NCBI GenBank assembly: GCA_019055375.1
Contig: JAHQIW010000016.1
Location: 1-64,000, forward strand
DNA length: 64,000 bases
DNA from: Parelaphostrongylus tenuis
Lineage: Eukaryota; Nematoda; Chromadorea; Rhabditida; Metastrongylidae
Direction of reading: 5' to 3'
A program made the translations under genes and the position numbers. This document shows, one piece after another, positions 1 through 11,780 of this stretch (positions are counted from its first letter, which is position 1; every line of letters starts with the position of its first letter). The notes beneath the pieces were generated by a model, which was not told the DNA's origin, ran no database searches, and was given only the letters and a program-made list of their open reading frames with translations.

Positions 1-997
1 GGTCTGGGAAGAGCACGACGCGATGTTTGTGATCTTTTTTGCGCACTTTAGGTGTCGCTTGACAATCCAGCTCTTCTAGAAGCTTCCACTGCGATATGCA
101 CTCCCCAAAATGATTTGCAATGTTGCTGTGTTGGGCAAATTCGAGCTTCGTGGCTGTATTCAATAAGAATCAGAAATGAAATAAGAGGTTAGAAATCAAA
201 TGCAAACAAAACCACCTTCATAAAAATAGGAGCAGAGCGTTTTGCATCGATCAGTATCCTCTGTATATGCCATGCACTCGATCAAATTCGTAATATTGTG
301 TATATTAGTGGCATGCAGCACAATACATCCACCATGTAACACACCGACCATTGTATATGGCAGGGTAGATCAATTTAGCTTCTATAGTGATTGTGAAGGT
401 TACTACCCACAAGCTAAGGTGGTGTTTTATACTTTCAAATAATCTCTCACCTATTGAAGAAATCGGAGGGATGGAGAGATTCGTTTGCTCAAGATGCCGG
501 ATTGAACCAAAGACTGTGTGAATATTGCATGATAATTCTAACTACTGCGCTACACGTGCTCGAAACACATTTTTGTCTTTGGAAATCTTATCATAATTAT
601 ATAAGATTCAAGCGCACAACTTCAAAATCTTCACTAGATGCCGTCGAGTACCCAGCACAGTCACTCGAACTTCTATACCTAGATCGCTCGCTAACATGAT
701 ATCACCATAAATTCCGTTCATTCCCCTTCTTACTTCCTGTTTTTTTCAGCAATTAGGAGCATGTAGTCTATGAATTTGATGCACTTGTAGTTTTTTGTCA
801 AAGTAACGTTGAAAAGAGCATAGAAACATGAAAATTTTCGCCTCAAAAGAATTTTCTTATAAGGACTCAAGTGGGATTCGCTTAATTTTTGTTGAATCAT
901 GGGAAAATTGTCTTTCAGTATCAGAATTTTCTAGGAGTTAATTTTAAAAGCTCCAATTAAAAACGTTACTATTGAATCTGCAGGCATAAATTCTAAG
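1..997. other. No gene recognised
   Basis: AT-rich sequence with only short open frames (up to about 80 codons) that lack splice signals or recognisable motifs. It may be an intron or upstream region of the exons that follow. I see no RNA gene or named repeat here. Confidence 0.4.
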
Positions 998-1550
998 CGT
1001 CATCTCGTTCTCAAGCGTATGACGTTCGTGAATTAGCATACGATGAAACGATGAGATTCATCAAAAAGCACTTGGATATGTCGATGATAAGAGTTATTGA
1101 TTATGTGAAAATTATACCAATCGCTCGACACTTTGATCGCTTTGCATGGTCCGTGTGTCTATCCGGTAAGTATGGCATTTTATTTATTTGAGATTTTCGG
1201 ACAAAAATTAACTTGAAGAGAGCATGAAGCGATAGTTTTCCGGAGCTTCTCTAGGACTAGGGAAAATCTCGAAAATCATTGAAACCATAGTAGAGTCAAA
1301 TGGGAATGTCATGCGCCCATACCTTCATCACTTCTCGCACATTGTTATATAGTTTCAGTTGTCACGATTGCATTTTTTAGTCATCTCAATTCGTATCTGT
1401 CTTCCTCTTTATTACTTTTTTTCTGCTTTTAGAGATGGAATTTACCTTTTTGCATGGAATGAAATTGCACGACATTGCACTTCAGATTTGTTGAAGAAAA
1501 GAAACATAGCCAGGCCAGTTGATGATCATAACATAAATGTTGGATTTTGA
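998..1550 (+). CDS. Putative two-exon gene fragment, unknown function
   Basis: Two candidate exons. Exon A, 998-1165, starts after an AG at 996-997 and ends at a strong donor (GTAAGT at 1166). It is open in one frame and contains the run YDETMRFIKKHLDMSM. Exon B, 1435-1550, follows an AG at 1433-1434. It reads GIYLFAWNEIARHC and ends at TGA 1548-1550. Exon A ends with one leftover base and exon B begins with two, so the join is phase-consistent across a 269-bp intron. No family is recognised. The true 5' end is not visible. Alternatively exon A belongs with the exons at 1981-2394, but those phases do not match directly. Confidence 0.35.
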
Positions 1551-1659
1551 TAATAACTGAACTCCATAGAGTCAAGATAATTCAACAATCATGGATCATA
1601 CTAACGCTGGAAAGAAATCAATTGATTTATTGTTTATCATGGTACTCGATTTGAAAAAT

Positions 1660-1843
1660 TCCAATGATGTAGAGTGTCGTGCAAAAACGTTTGCGTCAGC
1701 TGGGATTTGAATCCATATCCTACTCTTTCCAGGAGCATGTGCTAAACCGTTGCACCACCGACGCTGTGGTCCCGGAAAGAGTAAGGTCTGGGTTCGAATC
1801 CCGGCTGACGCAAACGCTTTTGCATACCACTCCAATCATTGGG
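1660..1843. repeat. Inverted-repeat element with tRNA-like core (complete copy)
   Basis: Terminal inverted repeats of about 44 bp face each other. The left begins CAATGATGTAGAGTG and runs into TTGCGTCAGCTGGGA. The right ends with the complement, CCCGGCTGACGCAAACG and then CCAATCATTGGG. Next to each terminus is a T-arm-like box B (GGTTCGAATCC in the right arm). Related copies lie at 12868-13090 and 22399-22604 in this window. The layout is MITE-like, but the termini are tRNA 3' halves. No coding capacity is seen. Confidence 0.75.
1693..1764 (-). other. 72-nt tRNA-like cloverleaf inside the repeat
   Basis: On the minus strand the segment folds as a tRNA of ordinary length. It has a 7-bp acceptor stem (GCGTCGG with CTGACGC, one G-T pair), a perfect 4-bp D stem (GTGC/GCAC) and a box A of TGGTGCAACGGTTTAGCAC. 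The 5-bp anticodon stem carries the loop CTGGAAA (triplet GGA). The T loop is TTCAAAT, but two T-stem pairs are mismatched. A GGA triplet would imply serine, yet the long variable arm of tRNA-Ser is absent. I read this as a tRNA-derived repeat core, not a working tRNA gene. Confidence 0.6.
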
Positions 1844-1980
1844 TTCATTGAAAACATCATAACACCGCAATAGGCGGTCAAATAAAATGACTTCCAATTG
1901 ATTTGTAGAATTGTTGTTCAACGAAGTCGTTGCATAGGTAAAGACGTTTGCAAACGTTTTGAAAAATTTTAAACCTTCAG

Positions 1981-2394
1981 TTGGAATGTAACAGATGGAT
2001 GGAGTTCGCTGACGCCCATGAATTTGAACGGTTCACTCATTCTTCTTCCTCTCGAATTCTATCCCAAAAAACGAATGATTTTATGTCAGAAATCAGGAAA
2101 ATATAATTTCTGGGAGGAGATTATTCTAGGGTTGGGAAATAAGTATGTATTATCATAACTACACTTTTCTTGGAAAATTATTTAAGAACTTGGCAGATAA
2201 GAAATTCTCGGAATTCATTATGATCAGATTTTTATAGTGCCCCTCGTCTGTGCCAGTACCTCTCAAGGGAGAATCCGATTACACAGAGGTGTCGTCGACG
2301 GTTGGGTCGATTTTCCATCAAACCTGCAATAACCGTGCCGAAGTGCTGCGAAGTCTATCAACACCGTAGAAGCTTCCTTCACAAGGCCGATTGA
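1981..2394 (+). CDS. Putative terminal exons of an unidentified protein-coding gene
   Basis: Exon 1981-2142 follows a good acceptor (AAACCTTCAG ending at 1980) and ends at the donor GTATGT at 2143. It is 162 nt, starts with one leftover base and stays open, including the run TDGWSSLTPMNLNGSLIL. Exon 2238-2394 follows TTTTTATAG. It takes up the two bases left by the first exon and stays open to TGA at 2392-2394. The intron is 95 bp, typical for nematodes. The second exon is Cys/Arg-rich (QRCRRRLGRF). No family is recognised. The upstream exon should end with two leftover bases and was not found. Confidence 0.45.
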
Positions 2395-5300
2395 AGTTTC
2401 TCGACCCCGAAGAAACAGGAGGTATCGGTGAATAAGTGACGAAATCTTGTTAAGACACCATTTGTTTAAAATGACATTAGTGTAACTGCGATACACAGTA
2501 TCTCAAAATTTTTCAAAATTTTCCTAAAAGCAAAAGTCTAGCAGTGGCGAGTGAAATTGAATAATTCTGCGAGACGTTGAGCTTTCAGTGTACTAGATCC
2601 CTATAAGTGACTAGCTCGGAAAATGGTTTTTTAAGCGCGGCTCTCGAGAAAAAAAGCTTGCGAAATGGTCGCCGTCGTTGAAAAATCTGCCTAGTGAGAA
2701 ATCTCACAATACCTCCGTCTCAAAATGGTCATCGACAGCCAAATTCAGTAGTCCTGTATAGCCCAGTCATGACTTTTCGGAGACCTTAGAGAACGTGTTT
2801 TCTGCTAAACAGTTTACGTACCAGGTAAGTTTGAGATAATTGCAACGGACCTTCACGAGTCGCAAGAATTGACCACTATCTTGCTCAAGTAAGTTAACAG
2901 TACAGCAATGAAATACGGAACTTTGAACTGTTGAAAAAAGGACGATCTGTCACTTCGCTGGGTTAAAATGAAGATGCGTGGATTAGAATAAATCTGAAAA
3001 TAACGTTATTATGTCAATTATATGTTCAATGATGAGCAAAACATACGACCTCATACGGGAGTTGAATCCGCGTTTCACCCATACTGGGACAAGTACTATC
3101 AATGCACAACGATCAAGGCGGATTCCAGCACTTATTTAACACGATTCGCTTTCTTACGTCCAGTATACACAAGGCCGTCGAACCATTTTTGAGTGCGGGC
3201 TCGGTTATTACTTGGACTTTTTTTCTCTTCATAAATGTCTCGAAATATTCGCTGAACCGATATCTTGTGATATTTTGATATAGTCATGTTTCAACGATCC
3301 TAGATCGTGTGAACCGAAAAGAACCACCAGACAGGCTTGGTACATAATGAACATCTTCACAAATAAATTATGTTGTAGGCTTTTCATAGGCGGTAGAAAA
3401 AACTGTCTACTCATAGCTTTCAGGTGCTCCTGAAATACAACAACCTCATTTGAAGTGTTTTTACATACAAAGCTTCTAAGTCTGGAATTTTATATAATCC
3501 GAGCCCATTACAGGACCAATGCTTTGCATCCACCTACCATCCACAAAGCAGAGATTGAATTATTGCCGTGAAGCAGTTGATTAAATTGTGACTATGAGGG
3601 TAACTAACGCTGAATTATCCTGCAGAAGCAAAAGGCTTAGCTTATATGAAACTATCACATTTTCGCGTAGGCTCACGAATTTGACTTGATGCTCAGTGTT
3701 GTAGTTCCCATGGAATTTGCACGCTGTGTTCACTTGCGCCGAGGTTTCTTCATTTGAGAACCATATGTTCACTTTATGATACGCTGTCATTCGTGATTTT
3801 CTCTTCGGGCGCAGATTTTTTACTGTAGTGTCAGTAACCACTCGATAGCCGAAAAATCGAAATTCTGATACTCGACTTGGTTTCTGAAAAGGTTTTTTGA
3901 TGATTGACCCTAGCAACGAAAAGAAAATTGCATTTTGCTTTCTGAGTGTATAGGGTGTTTTCCACTCGTGTTACCTGTTTGGCTTTTTCGCCGATCACAG
4001 ACATTAAACTATTGTCATAGTAATCATTCGATATCTTGAAAAACGATGATTTCAAGACTGAGTGGCTCCTAAAAGCCATCCTTACTGCTCTATAACAATG
4101 AGGAAAATAACATTTCACACTCGGTGCACATTTCTTGCTGCTAGGGTCCATGCTTGCATTTTTATCAAACTTTCATAATTTTTTGATATTACAGCTTTTG
4201 GCGATCTCGCAAATGTGTTTGGGCTTGTTGCTTAGTTTATTCGATAATATAGTACGGAAGTGAAAAATAATTTCTTTTTGACGACAGAACAGTGTCTCTT
4301 CTGTCTCCTCGCTGTAGTATGCACACACAGTGAGAATACGTCCAATCTTTACGTCCCAATATCTCCGATCTATATTTTCTAGGCCTATTATTTGTATATC
4401 TAGTGTTATCTAGATCAAAAGCGTCGAGAGAACGAAGTGTGGAGGTATTTCTTTGTAAAGATCACGACAATCACTGTTCGGACATAACCACAAGAATTTC
4501 GAGGTGCGAAAAGAACTCGGAACTTTAGGTGGGGTTCAGGGTAAAAGGTAATCGCGAATTCAAAGCCCCTCTATTCCCCTAAATTGAGGTCTCCAGATTC
4601 TCGACAACCCTAATTGTATACGATTTTAAGTAGTTGCCTTGTGTTGAAAATGTCGATCAACTTTATTCGCATTCGATGTTTGCTTACAATATTCGCACTT
4701 ACTGCAACATATACAAAATAAATTAGACAAAATCAAATATACAACATAAACCACGCGAGAAATAAAAGCCAATGTATACCAACCAAACATTACAGCAACA
4801 ATTAATTTTTTACAATGTTGTTAGGTAGAATATGCGTAGTCAAGTGAAATTCTTCTTCAGAAAACGAAGTTACGCGAAGTTTAAGCGTATTCGTGTTCGT
4901 AGAAAAAAACAAACATCTAATCTATCACTGGACAGGCGCTTTTCGCCGATTCGAAATTTCTTCGATTTCTGTACTAAGGAGAATGCAGTAAAGTTTACTG
5001 TGTAAATGTAAGAACTCAAAATCAGAGGCAAATCGATGCACACCTTTGCTTTTCCAAAACATTTCGTTAGGATCGCCGAAATTAATTATTATAAGGCACT
5101 GGTGAACCTGCACCCATAATCTACACATGCAGATGAACGCTCGTTGAGGAGAGAAAAGGTAACGGTGTAATTCGAGAATCAAATCGAATTAGGCGTAATT
5201 AGTTTTTTTCACATTTTTCCACGTCTACATAAGTGTTATACAAAACGATGTCCCATAAAAAAGAATCTGAGGAAATCTCTCCTATTCTTCTTTACAAAGA

Positions 5301-8300
5301 AGGTGTACGAATAATTTCATGCACTAAGTATACCCACAGTGGGAGTATCTCGGAGTAGTATCGGTGAATCAGAATTTTGATAGCGCTCATCTAAATCTCA
5401 TGAGGCCAGAGCGATCAAATAAGAAAGAAGTGATGGAAACTTAGAGCATTCCAAAACTACAAAGAACGACAATAAGTAAGCAAGTGGTAAAGTCTGCAAT
5501 ACTCAATTCAACGAGAAAATAAGTGCAGAAAAATGTGGACGTCACGAAAACAGCAAAAGGAGAAGTACTCAAAGACCAGCAGAAGCAAATGCTACAAGTT
5601 GAAGCTAGAAGTAGTGATTACGGTGAAAGCGAGGCGCAAATCTGTTGCGTAGTTCACATTGATATAGTCGTTCGGTAGCCTTTCGCACAAGGTCGTTCAT
5701 CTGCTCTATGACGTAGCAAATGAACTCCATGTCATCGATCACGCTGGCAGAAGTCATCTTTGTTTTAAACCTGAAATTCTCGTTCTGAAACACCAATTCT
5801 TAACTTACCCATACAAGGATCACAAGGTTTTCACAAAAGAAATGGACACTAACTCTGCTTTCATCTTATCAACGTCAACGATAATATCCAACAGTATGCT
5901 GGCGATAGTTGGAGATTGGCAGACCAGTCGCAACATCTGCAATACCGGAAATAGTAGAAAGCACAAGAATGGACGAGCTCGGCTTGTAATGACGACAGCT
6001 GAAGTCATTTCCAATGACCAACCTCTCTGCTTTGTATCCATGTCTGATTTGCCTCACTCATCTTGTTTCGCTTTCTCAAAAAGCGACTAACGACCGTGAT
6101 AATGAACTTCGATAATATTTTGGAGACTTCCTAGAGAATCGCAAACTATGAGAAGACTCTTAGAATAAAGGAAATAAAAATCGACACACATTACATCCAC
6201 GCCGTGTGAGGAACTCCAGAAACTTTATGGCGTCAGCAGCATAAAACTGAATGCTGTACTGCAGGTCAACACGTAGTATCTAAATTATAAAAAGCATGAA
6301 AACTAATCAAATACCACTTCGCTAAGACTTTAGTCAATAGTATGAGCTCTATAACATTCAATTCTTGCATGTTGAAGGCTAAATGCAACAGATCGCGAGA
6401 GCCACGAAGGAGTTAACGCAAAGAACGTTTGGTCCATTCCCGAGTAGTATGTCATGTAAACGACTTCGTCAAGCATACAAAAGGTGATTGAATGAATATC
6501 TGGGGCCTACACAAGACTTAAGGCGGCCAGTACGTGCTTTCGTCCTCCAGAAAAGAATTTATCTTCTAGAAACCCAAGATATATTTGATGATATGGACTT
6601 TGTGCTAAACAGAAAAGGGCTTACATTCCATTCTAGGGCGTAAAAGTACTTTTTTGAAGGAGATGGTGACGCCACCCGGCCAACGAGTGCTGCTGAGTAG
6701 ATATCCACTGGAGCGCGTATGTTCTATCGCGGCGTTGAAATACCATCGAAATCTTTTTACTCGATCCACTTTGATTTATCTTTTCCTCAGACTCTGCTGG
6801 GTAGTCTTTTCTGACAATTTTGTATTCCTCCTCTACCTAATGAAGAATAGGTACTTTTGTCTGCCAGCTCTGAAACTATCGAGGTAAACTACATCATATT
6901 CAGTCGTTAGGAGCTCTTCCTTCACTTAGCATGTCGCCCATTGATATGATCATATCCTCCACTATGTGCCAATCTTTACTGCACAGTTTGAACTTTTAAT
7001 CAGGTTTTTCTTTGGTTCTCATCAATGTGAACACTCTAGTAATTTCTAGTGTTGATTTTCATGACCAAACTGACGTCCATAAAATTTTGCGCTGTTGGTC
7101 ACATAGAAGCGAGCCAAAGGTCCTCATAGCCGTCTCCTGTACTCACTACGGACCTTAATAAAATTGCACTTGAAAACAAGCGACTCCGCTGTTCTCCCAT
7201 GTAGCAGTCCAAAAATCATAGTTCACAAAGTTTCCTATTTGTGGGTGTGGCAGTTTTCTGCTTTCATGAAGAAAAGATTGGATTCATTATTTTTCTTTGT
7301 TCTCAAAGCTTTAATGTGCTTTTTTGCTTTCTCTTTCCATCATTTTTGAAAATATAATAAGAAGTACTCAGGACATGGGAAATAAGGTATGAGAGCATAA
7401 TGGACACTGTGAATTGCACATGCTTCGTAGCGCGTGCAGTCAAGATTATACGAAGTATCACTTCGTGTTAGCCGATGAAACTTGTTAAGAGTACAAAACG
7501 CACCTGAAACTTTCGATATACTTTCAGTAAAATTCCCCAACAATCTCGACAGTACGATGTGGCAGCGGTTCGTTGAAACGACGAGGTGAACACTTTCCTG
7601 GAAGTAAAACGATGCAGATCTCTAGTCATGGTAAACAAGAATCAAAACAATGCTGCTATTCTCTGGTTCTTCCGAAAATAAAATGGAGAATTCTGACGTT
7701 ATCTTGAAAATACTCACTGCTTAGCACATAAATGTATGATATGAAAATTGTTCTTGGCTAGCAGAATATTATGACCGAGGCGTGTATTATTTTTTCGGAA
7801 AGGCAGCTGCACTTCCTATTGGAAACATTTCACACACTGGTAATGCTTCTACTGTTCAAAACCACTGGTACCTATCAGATCGAGTCATTGAAACAATCAC
7901 TGAAATTGTCTCCACTGGAAAGACATTGTGACGTTCTTTGTTTATCAGCAATATAACTCATGTATTTATAAAACAACTCGCTCGATCCATCGCATTTGGA
8001 AGTCGTGCATTTCATTCCAAAATCGAACGGTCAGAAAACTTCTGTCCTTTCTCAAAGAAGCTCTTTGAAAGAAGTTGATGCATGCCTCGCGTAAACCACT
8101 CTGTAATAAAAAGCTGTCTGTGTGACAAATTTGAGCGAACACAGATAATGAAATGTTCTATAAGATCGTGATAGGTAGTTTATGTATGGATGAAGAAAGA
8201 TGAACCACTTAACCACATCTGGCGCTAGCCTCGGTGGCCGTTCATTAACAATACATAGGTCGTTCTCGATAGAGCAATGGTGATCCTACGAGAAATTGTC

Positions 8301-8403
8301 TTGGGAAAACAATGAGAATATACGAAATGAAGCACCGGTAATGAAATTCATATGATTCATGTAGTTAACACAAAATAGATTGATAAAATAAAGGATATAG
8401 CTG
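2395..8403. other. Long gene-poor stretch
   Basis: Apart from the half repeat at 3031-3085 I can support no feature here. Overlapping open frames on both strands at 5605-6090 have coding-like composition but no splice sites that join them in phase. The 111-aa and 106-aa frames at 3581-4151 show no motif. Confidence 0.35.
3031..3085. repeat. Half copy of the GACCTCA tRNA-cored repeat
   Basis: Contains GATGAGCAAAAC, a GACCTCA box, then GGGAGTTGAATCC and GTTTCACCC. This matches the left half of the inverted-repeat element at 31176-31376. The right half is not seen. Confidence 0.5.
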
Positions 8404-8688
8404 CCGGCGTTGACTAACCCTTGAGGGATATGCCATGTATTCTTCTTTGATTTTCAATTTTGTTTGAGGTGATTGAATGTACATCTGGTTTTCCAATGAC
8501 TGGTGGAGGTTTATCGTTGTATCAAGTTACTGCTCTTTATCCTCCTAGGCAAGTCTGAGACCAATTGGGCACCAGTTCACCGACCACGGAGGGATAGATC
8601 ACTTGGTGAGGCGTGAGCACGAGATCGCAGAATCGACCTCGTGTGCAACGCAGAGCACCTCTAACCACTGTGCTACATGCGCCCCTTA
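8404..8688 (-). mobile_element. SINE family 1, full-length copy
   Basis: A tRNA-derived SINE read on the minus strand. Box A lies near the right end, where the plus strand reads CTCTAACCACTGTGCTACATG (complement of a GCAGTGGTTAGAG-type box A). The body contains the family hallmarks: TCCTCC plus CAAGTCTGAGACC, and GAGGTGATTGAATG. It ends at the conserved 3' end near CCCTTGAGGGATATGCCATG. The box B region is degenerate. Confidence 0.8.
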
Positions 8689-8867
8689 GTATGATAAGAA
8701 ATAAATAAATAATTGATTACTAAAACAGTATAAAGAATAAAAACACATTTTTATGCATTCATGTATATTACGAGTCTTAATAGGCAAAACAGTAGTGAGA
8801 CCACTGAGATATGTAGACGAGAATAAAAAAAAAGAGTACCTTGATCATACTATTCTTTTCGAATGTT

Positions 8868-9015
8868 TTCTCAAGACCACGCTCAAATTTCAATATTGTC
8901 TGATAATCATTTTCTGCGCAACGCATGTGGTCTGTTATAAAGCAACTTACAGAGCCCGATACAAGTGTTTCATTCTTAACATTCTCATAAGTCGGGCAGT
9001 ACCATTCGTCTTCAC
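8868..9015 (-). mobile_element. Hammerhead-bearing small element, decayed single arm
   Basis: Shares the end sequence CTCAAGACCACGCTCAAATTT and the AGAGCCCGATACAAGTG block with the elements at 11028, 45743, 50005 and 57356. The order from end to ribozyme is the same as in those copies. Only one arm is recognisable. Confidence 0.65.
8954..8997 (-). ncRNA. Decayed hammerhead ribozyme motif
   Basis: On the minus strand stem I is intact (GCCCGA with TCGGGC). GAAA and a short stem III remain (ACACTTGT, one mismatch from palindromic). The core reads CTTATGA where CTGATGA is expected, and stem II no longer pairs. It is predicted to be inactive. Confidence 0.6.
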
Positions 9016-9049
9016 TTTAGGAAATCTGAGTCAATTAGGCTATTAGTTG

Positions 9050-10044
9050 CCCTGCAACAGAAAACACGCATGGCTCAAAAAATGATTAACAAGCACCATA
9101 ATCGCCGCATCTCCAATTACACATAAAGTGAAAAGAAATCAATACATTGTATACTAGCGTTCGATAGTACTTATATGGGATTATAATGAAAACTGAACCT
9201 TAGATTCTGACATTAGTCACACGAAAAATAACTAGCGCACAGTGACCGTTTCACCACAGTTTCCACTCTTTCTCGCACCTAAGACGCTTTGGACTGGCTT
9301 TCCAAATCCATTGTTTGAAGCCCCTCGAGCTCTCTTTAGGAGATTTCACCTCATTTTGTGAACTGAGGAATAGAACAACGACCTCAGAAAAAAGAGTTCG
9401 TCATGGATAGAATGATAATTTATTCCAGAATAATCACTGATTTGAATACGATGAGCAATCACGCCGTGACAATTGTTCGTCGAAGGCTACAGGATAAATT
9501 CGACTAACGCTATGTTTTCACTCAGCTGATAATTACGAGCTGACCAGGGAGGAGCTACCTATTTGAAGTGTTGAGTTCAGTCACTTGAAAGATTGAATGT
9601 ATGATGAAATCGCTCGATATATGGATAAAGTTCAATTAGAAGTGTACGGATTTTGAAGAGTCTAAACGATCAACTGTGAGTTAATTTAAACTTCTCTTTT
9701 CAGAATGGTAAAAATCTAATACTTTGAACATTCAACGGAGTTGTATTAGAGCTCCACTTATTTCGTGCTTTTCAGTTGGAAAAACGAGAGCTTTTCATGA
9801 TTTTTTCAAAAGCTAATTGTTTAGAAATTACTAAATTTCTTACCTGCTCATTTTCCTGACCGCTTGTGTTTCTCGCTGCGATTAATGATTCTCCAGATCT
9901 TCAAAACAGATAAGAATCAATGAGAAGAAACTGTCAGAAGGAAGGAAAAGTGCACAATCACAAGTCCTTAAGTTTTTCATTTGCTGGTCCAGATTAGTAC
10001 AATCTGAATTAACCCTTTTAGGACCAAGTGTACCTAAAATGATA
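9050..10044. other. No feature recognised
   Basis: AT-rich non-coding sequence without long open frames, RNA-like folds or matches to the repeat families in this window. Confidence 0.4.
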
Positions 10045-10596
10045 TGTGGTCGTTCCATAGGTTATGGCAATGGAGAAATAAACACCAAACTTATTACCTA
10101 GTAGCATTCAAAATTGCATGATCTTAGAAAAGTTTAATAGCGCATTTTTGTGAACATTTTGGTATACAAGTTCCCCACATTTGCCCTAAGATGGAGTTGT
10201 TTATGGAGCAAATTTGCTTGCTACTCATGCACGGATAGCGCATAAGGAAAAATTGCTAATGAAGTGATGTGCAAAATTGATAGAGCTTGGGGCGATGATA
10301 CGGTTACAGAAAGGACGAATAGAAAGTGGTCAGCGAAGTTCAAAGCTGGAGAGAACAGTCTGGACGATTAGTCGCGCTCGAGCTGTCCACAAAGAGTTCC
10401 ACTGTTTTGCGCGCCGCTTCACCAGCATCGTTCCCATACGCGGCTTTCGTGAATGACTAGCAATCGAATTTGCACCCAAGAGAGCTCCATCCTCAAGCAC
10501 GTATAGGCAAATTGAAGGTCACGCAATTTTAATAACTTCTAGTTAATAAATCTAGTGTTTATTGCTCTTCTGCCAAATCTTATGGAACGACCTAAT
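10045..10596 (+). mobile_element. Internally deleted mariner-like element with terminal inverted repeats
   Basis: Ends are imperfect inverted repeats of about 45 bp. The left holds GGTCGTTCCATAGGTTATGGCA and the right is its complement near TGCCAAATCTTATGGAACGACC. TA dinucleotides flank the ends, as expected of the Tc1/mariner superfamily. Between them, at 10195-10420 on the plus strand, is a degraded mariner N-terminal DNA-binding region. It reads WGDDTVTERT, then WSAKFKAGENSLDD, then a stop where a GRP-type motif should follow. The catalytic domain is absent, so the element is non-autonomous. Confidence 0.75.
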
Positions 10597-11027
10597 ATAC
10601 TGGCCTTCCTGTGGTTTTCTCGGTGGACACAGATTTTGCACTGGACTTTCGGTAATCATTCAATAGTAGAAGAAAAGTGCGATTTTAGCACGGAGATTGC
10701 TTGCTGATTTGCTTGGCTTTTGCTCCACAGGGTGTTACTTTGACTATAACTTCGATGATTATTCGACTGTCGGCCATTTGTGCTTGGCTTTCCAACGATT
10801 TCCATTGGAAATTTAGTGATGGCTTGATAGAAATCTTATCAAATTTTATCTTGGTTTAGATACTGGAAAAGTCGTCCTGGAGCGCTGTAGAGCGATAACA
10901 AATCACATTTTGCACTCGAAGTAGCTGACCCGTTGCTTGAAATTCATAGCGGGATCATTTGATAATATACAAAAAAATAAACGACAATATTCTTACAATA
11001 CGCCAAACAATCATTTTTTTATCACGA

Positions 11028-11120
11028 ATGTCATGTGGTCTGTTAAATTGGGCTGACTTATAGAGCCCGATACACGTGTTTCGACCTTTGGTCTCGTCAG
11101 TAGGGCAGTTATTATATATT
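11028..11120 (-). mobile_element. Hammerhead-bearing small element, single arm
   Basis: Contains CATGTGGTCTGTTAA, AGAGCCCGATACACGTG and the ribozyme below, in the same order as the related elements. No opposite arm is visible before the sequence becomes AT-rich. Confidence 0.7.
11065..11106 (-). ncRNA. Hammerhead ribozyme, intact core
   Basis: Minus strand, in order: stem I strand GCCCTA, core CTGACGA, stem II GACC-AAA-GGTC (4 bp), GAAA, palindromic stem III ACACGTGT, then UA at the cleavage position and stem I return TCGGGC. All catalytic core bases of the hammerhead consensus are present. One stem I pair is mismatched (T opposite C). The stem III has no loop, the minimal form found in Penelope-like elements and retrozymes, which would favour dimeric cleavage. 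Cleavage is predicted just 3' of the A preceding TCGGGC. Confidence 0.85.
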
Positions 11121-11629
11121 CTAACCTATTAATATTCTATGGTTAATATTCCTGCATACTCACCTAGATACTTAGACGGTCCGCCTGCAGTAGTTGTGCG
11201 GATGCCAGCACATATTTCAAATGGTATATTACTGGTCGTGCTTATGGTTCCTTGGTTTGCTGCAGTAACCTTGCAAGGGCGTTTTCAAGCCTTCAAATGT
11301 CGTTTCCAAGAAACGGATTTCGGCAATGGAGCTCTGGCCGAGCTTCTACTTGCTGATTCGGTGGTGATGTTGGGCCGAAGTCAAAAGCAAAAGTAGGAAA
11401 GAAAATCAACCGACCGCTCACGGATGATGTATAGGCCGAAATTCGACAAACAAAAAATATTCATAAGATGAAACGAGGTTTTTAACTAGATACGTATAGC
11501 TTGAAATTTTGCGGAACGGTATCTAAATACATAAGCGTAGCGCCATTCGCGAGACCGCTAATCTTGTAATTTATTCGGGAACATTTCTTTGTTTCGTGAA
11601 ATTCACATTTTTCGTGATATATATTTATT

Positions 11630-11780
11630 TATTTGCATATACATACATATTTAGATACACACATATGTACACATATATGCATACGTATGCATGCATGTAA
11701 ATATGCAGATATATATATATATATATATATGTATACGTACGTATATATATATATATATATATATGCATATATACATCATA
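11630..11780. repeat. AT microsatellite tract
   Basis: Two (AT)n runs of about 22 bp each flank a GTATACGTACGT centre, with TACATA-rich shoulders. The whole tract is strongly self-complementary. Confidence 0.95.

Noticed and set aside
1693..1764. Functional tRNA gene
   Set aside because: Two T-stem mismatches, a GGA triplet without a serine-type long variable arm, and its position inside an inverted repeat with diverged copies point to a repeat core.
3581..4151. Two overlapping minus-strand frames of 111 and 106 codons
   Set aside because: They overlap each other in different frames and have no family signature, so chance open frames are the simpler reading.
5605..6090. Receptor-like gene on the minus strand
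   Set aside because: Overlapping frames on both strands; the only donor/acceptor pair would define an intron of about 24 bp, too short to splice.
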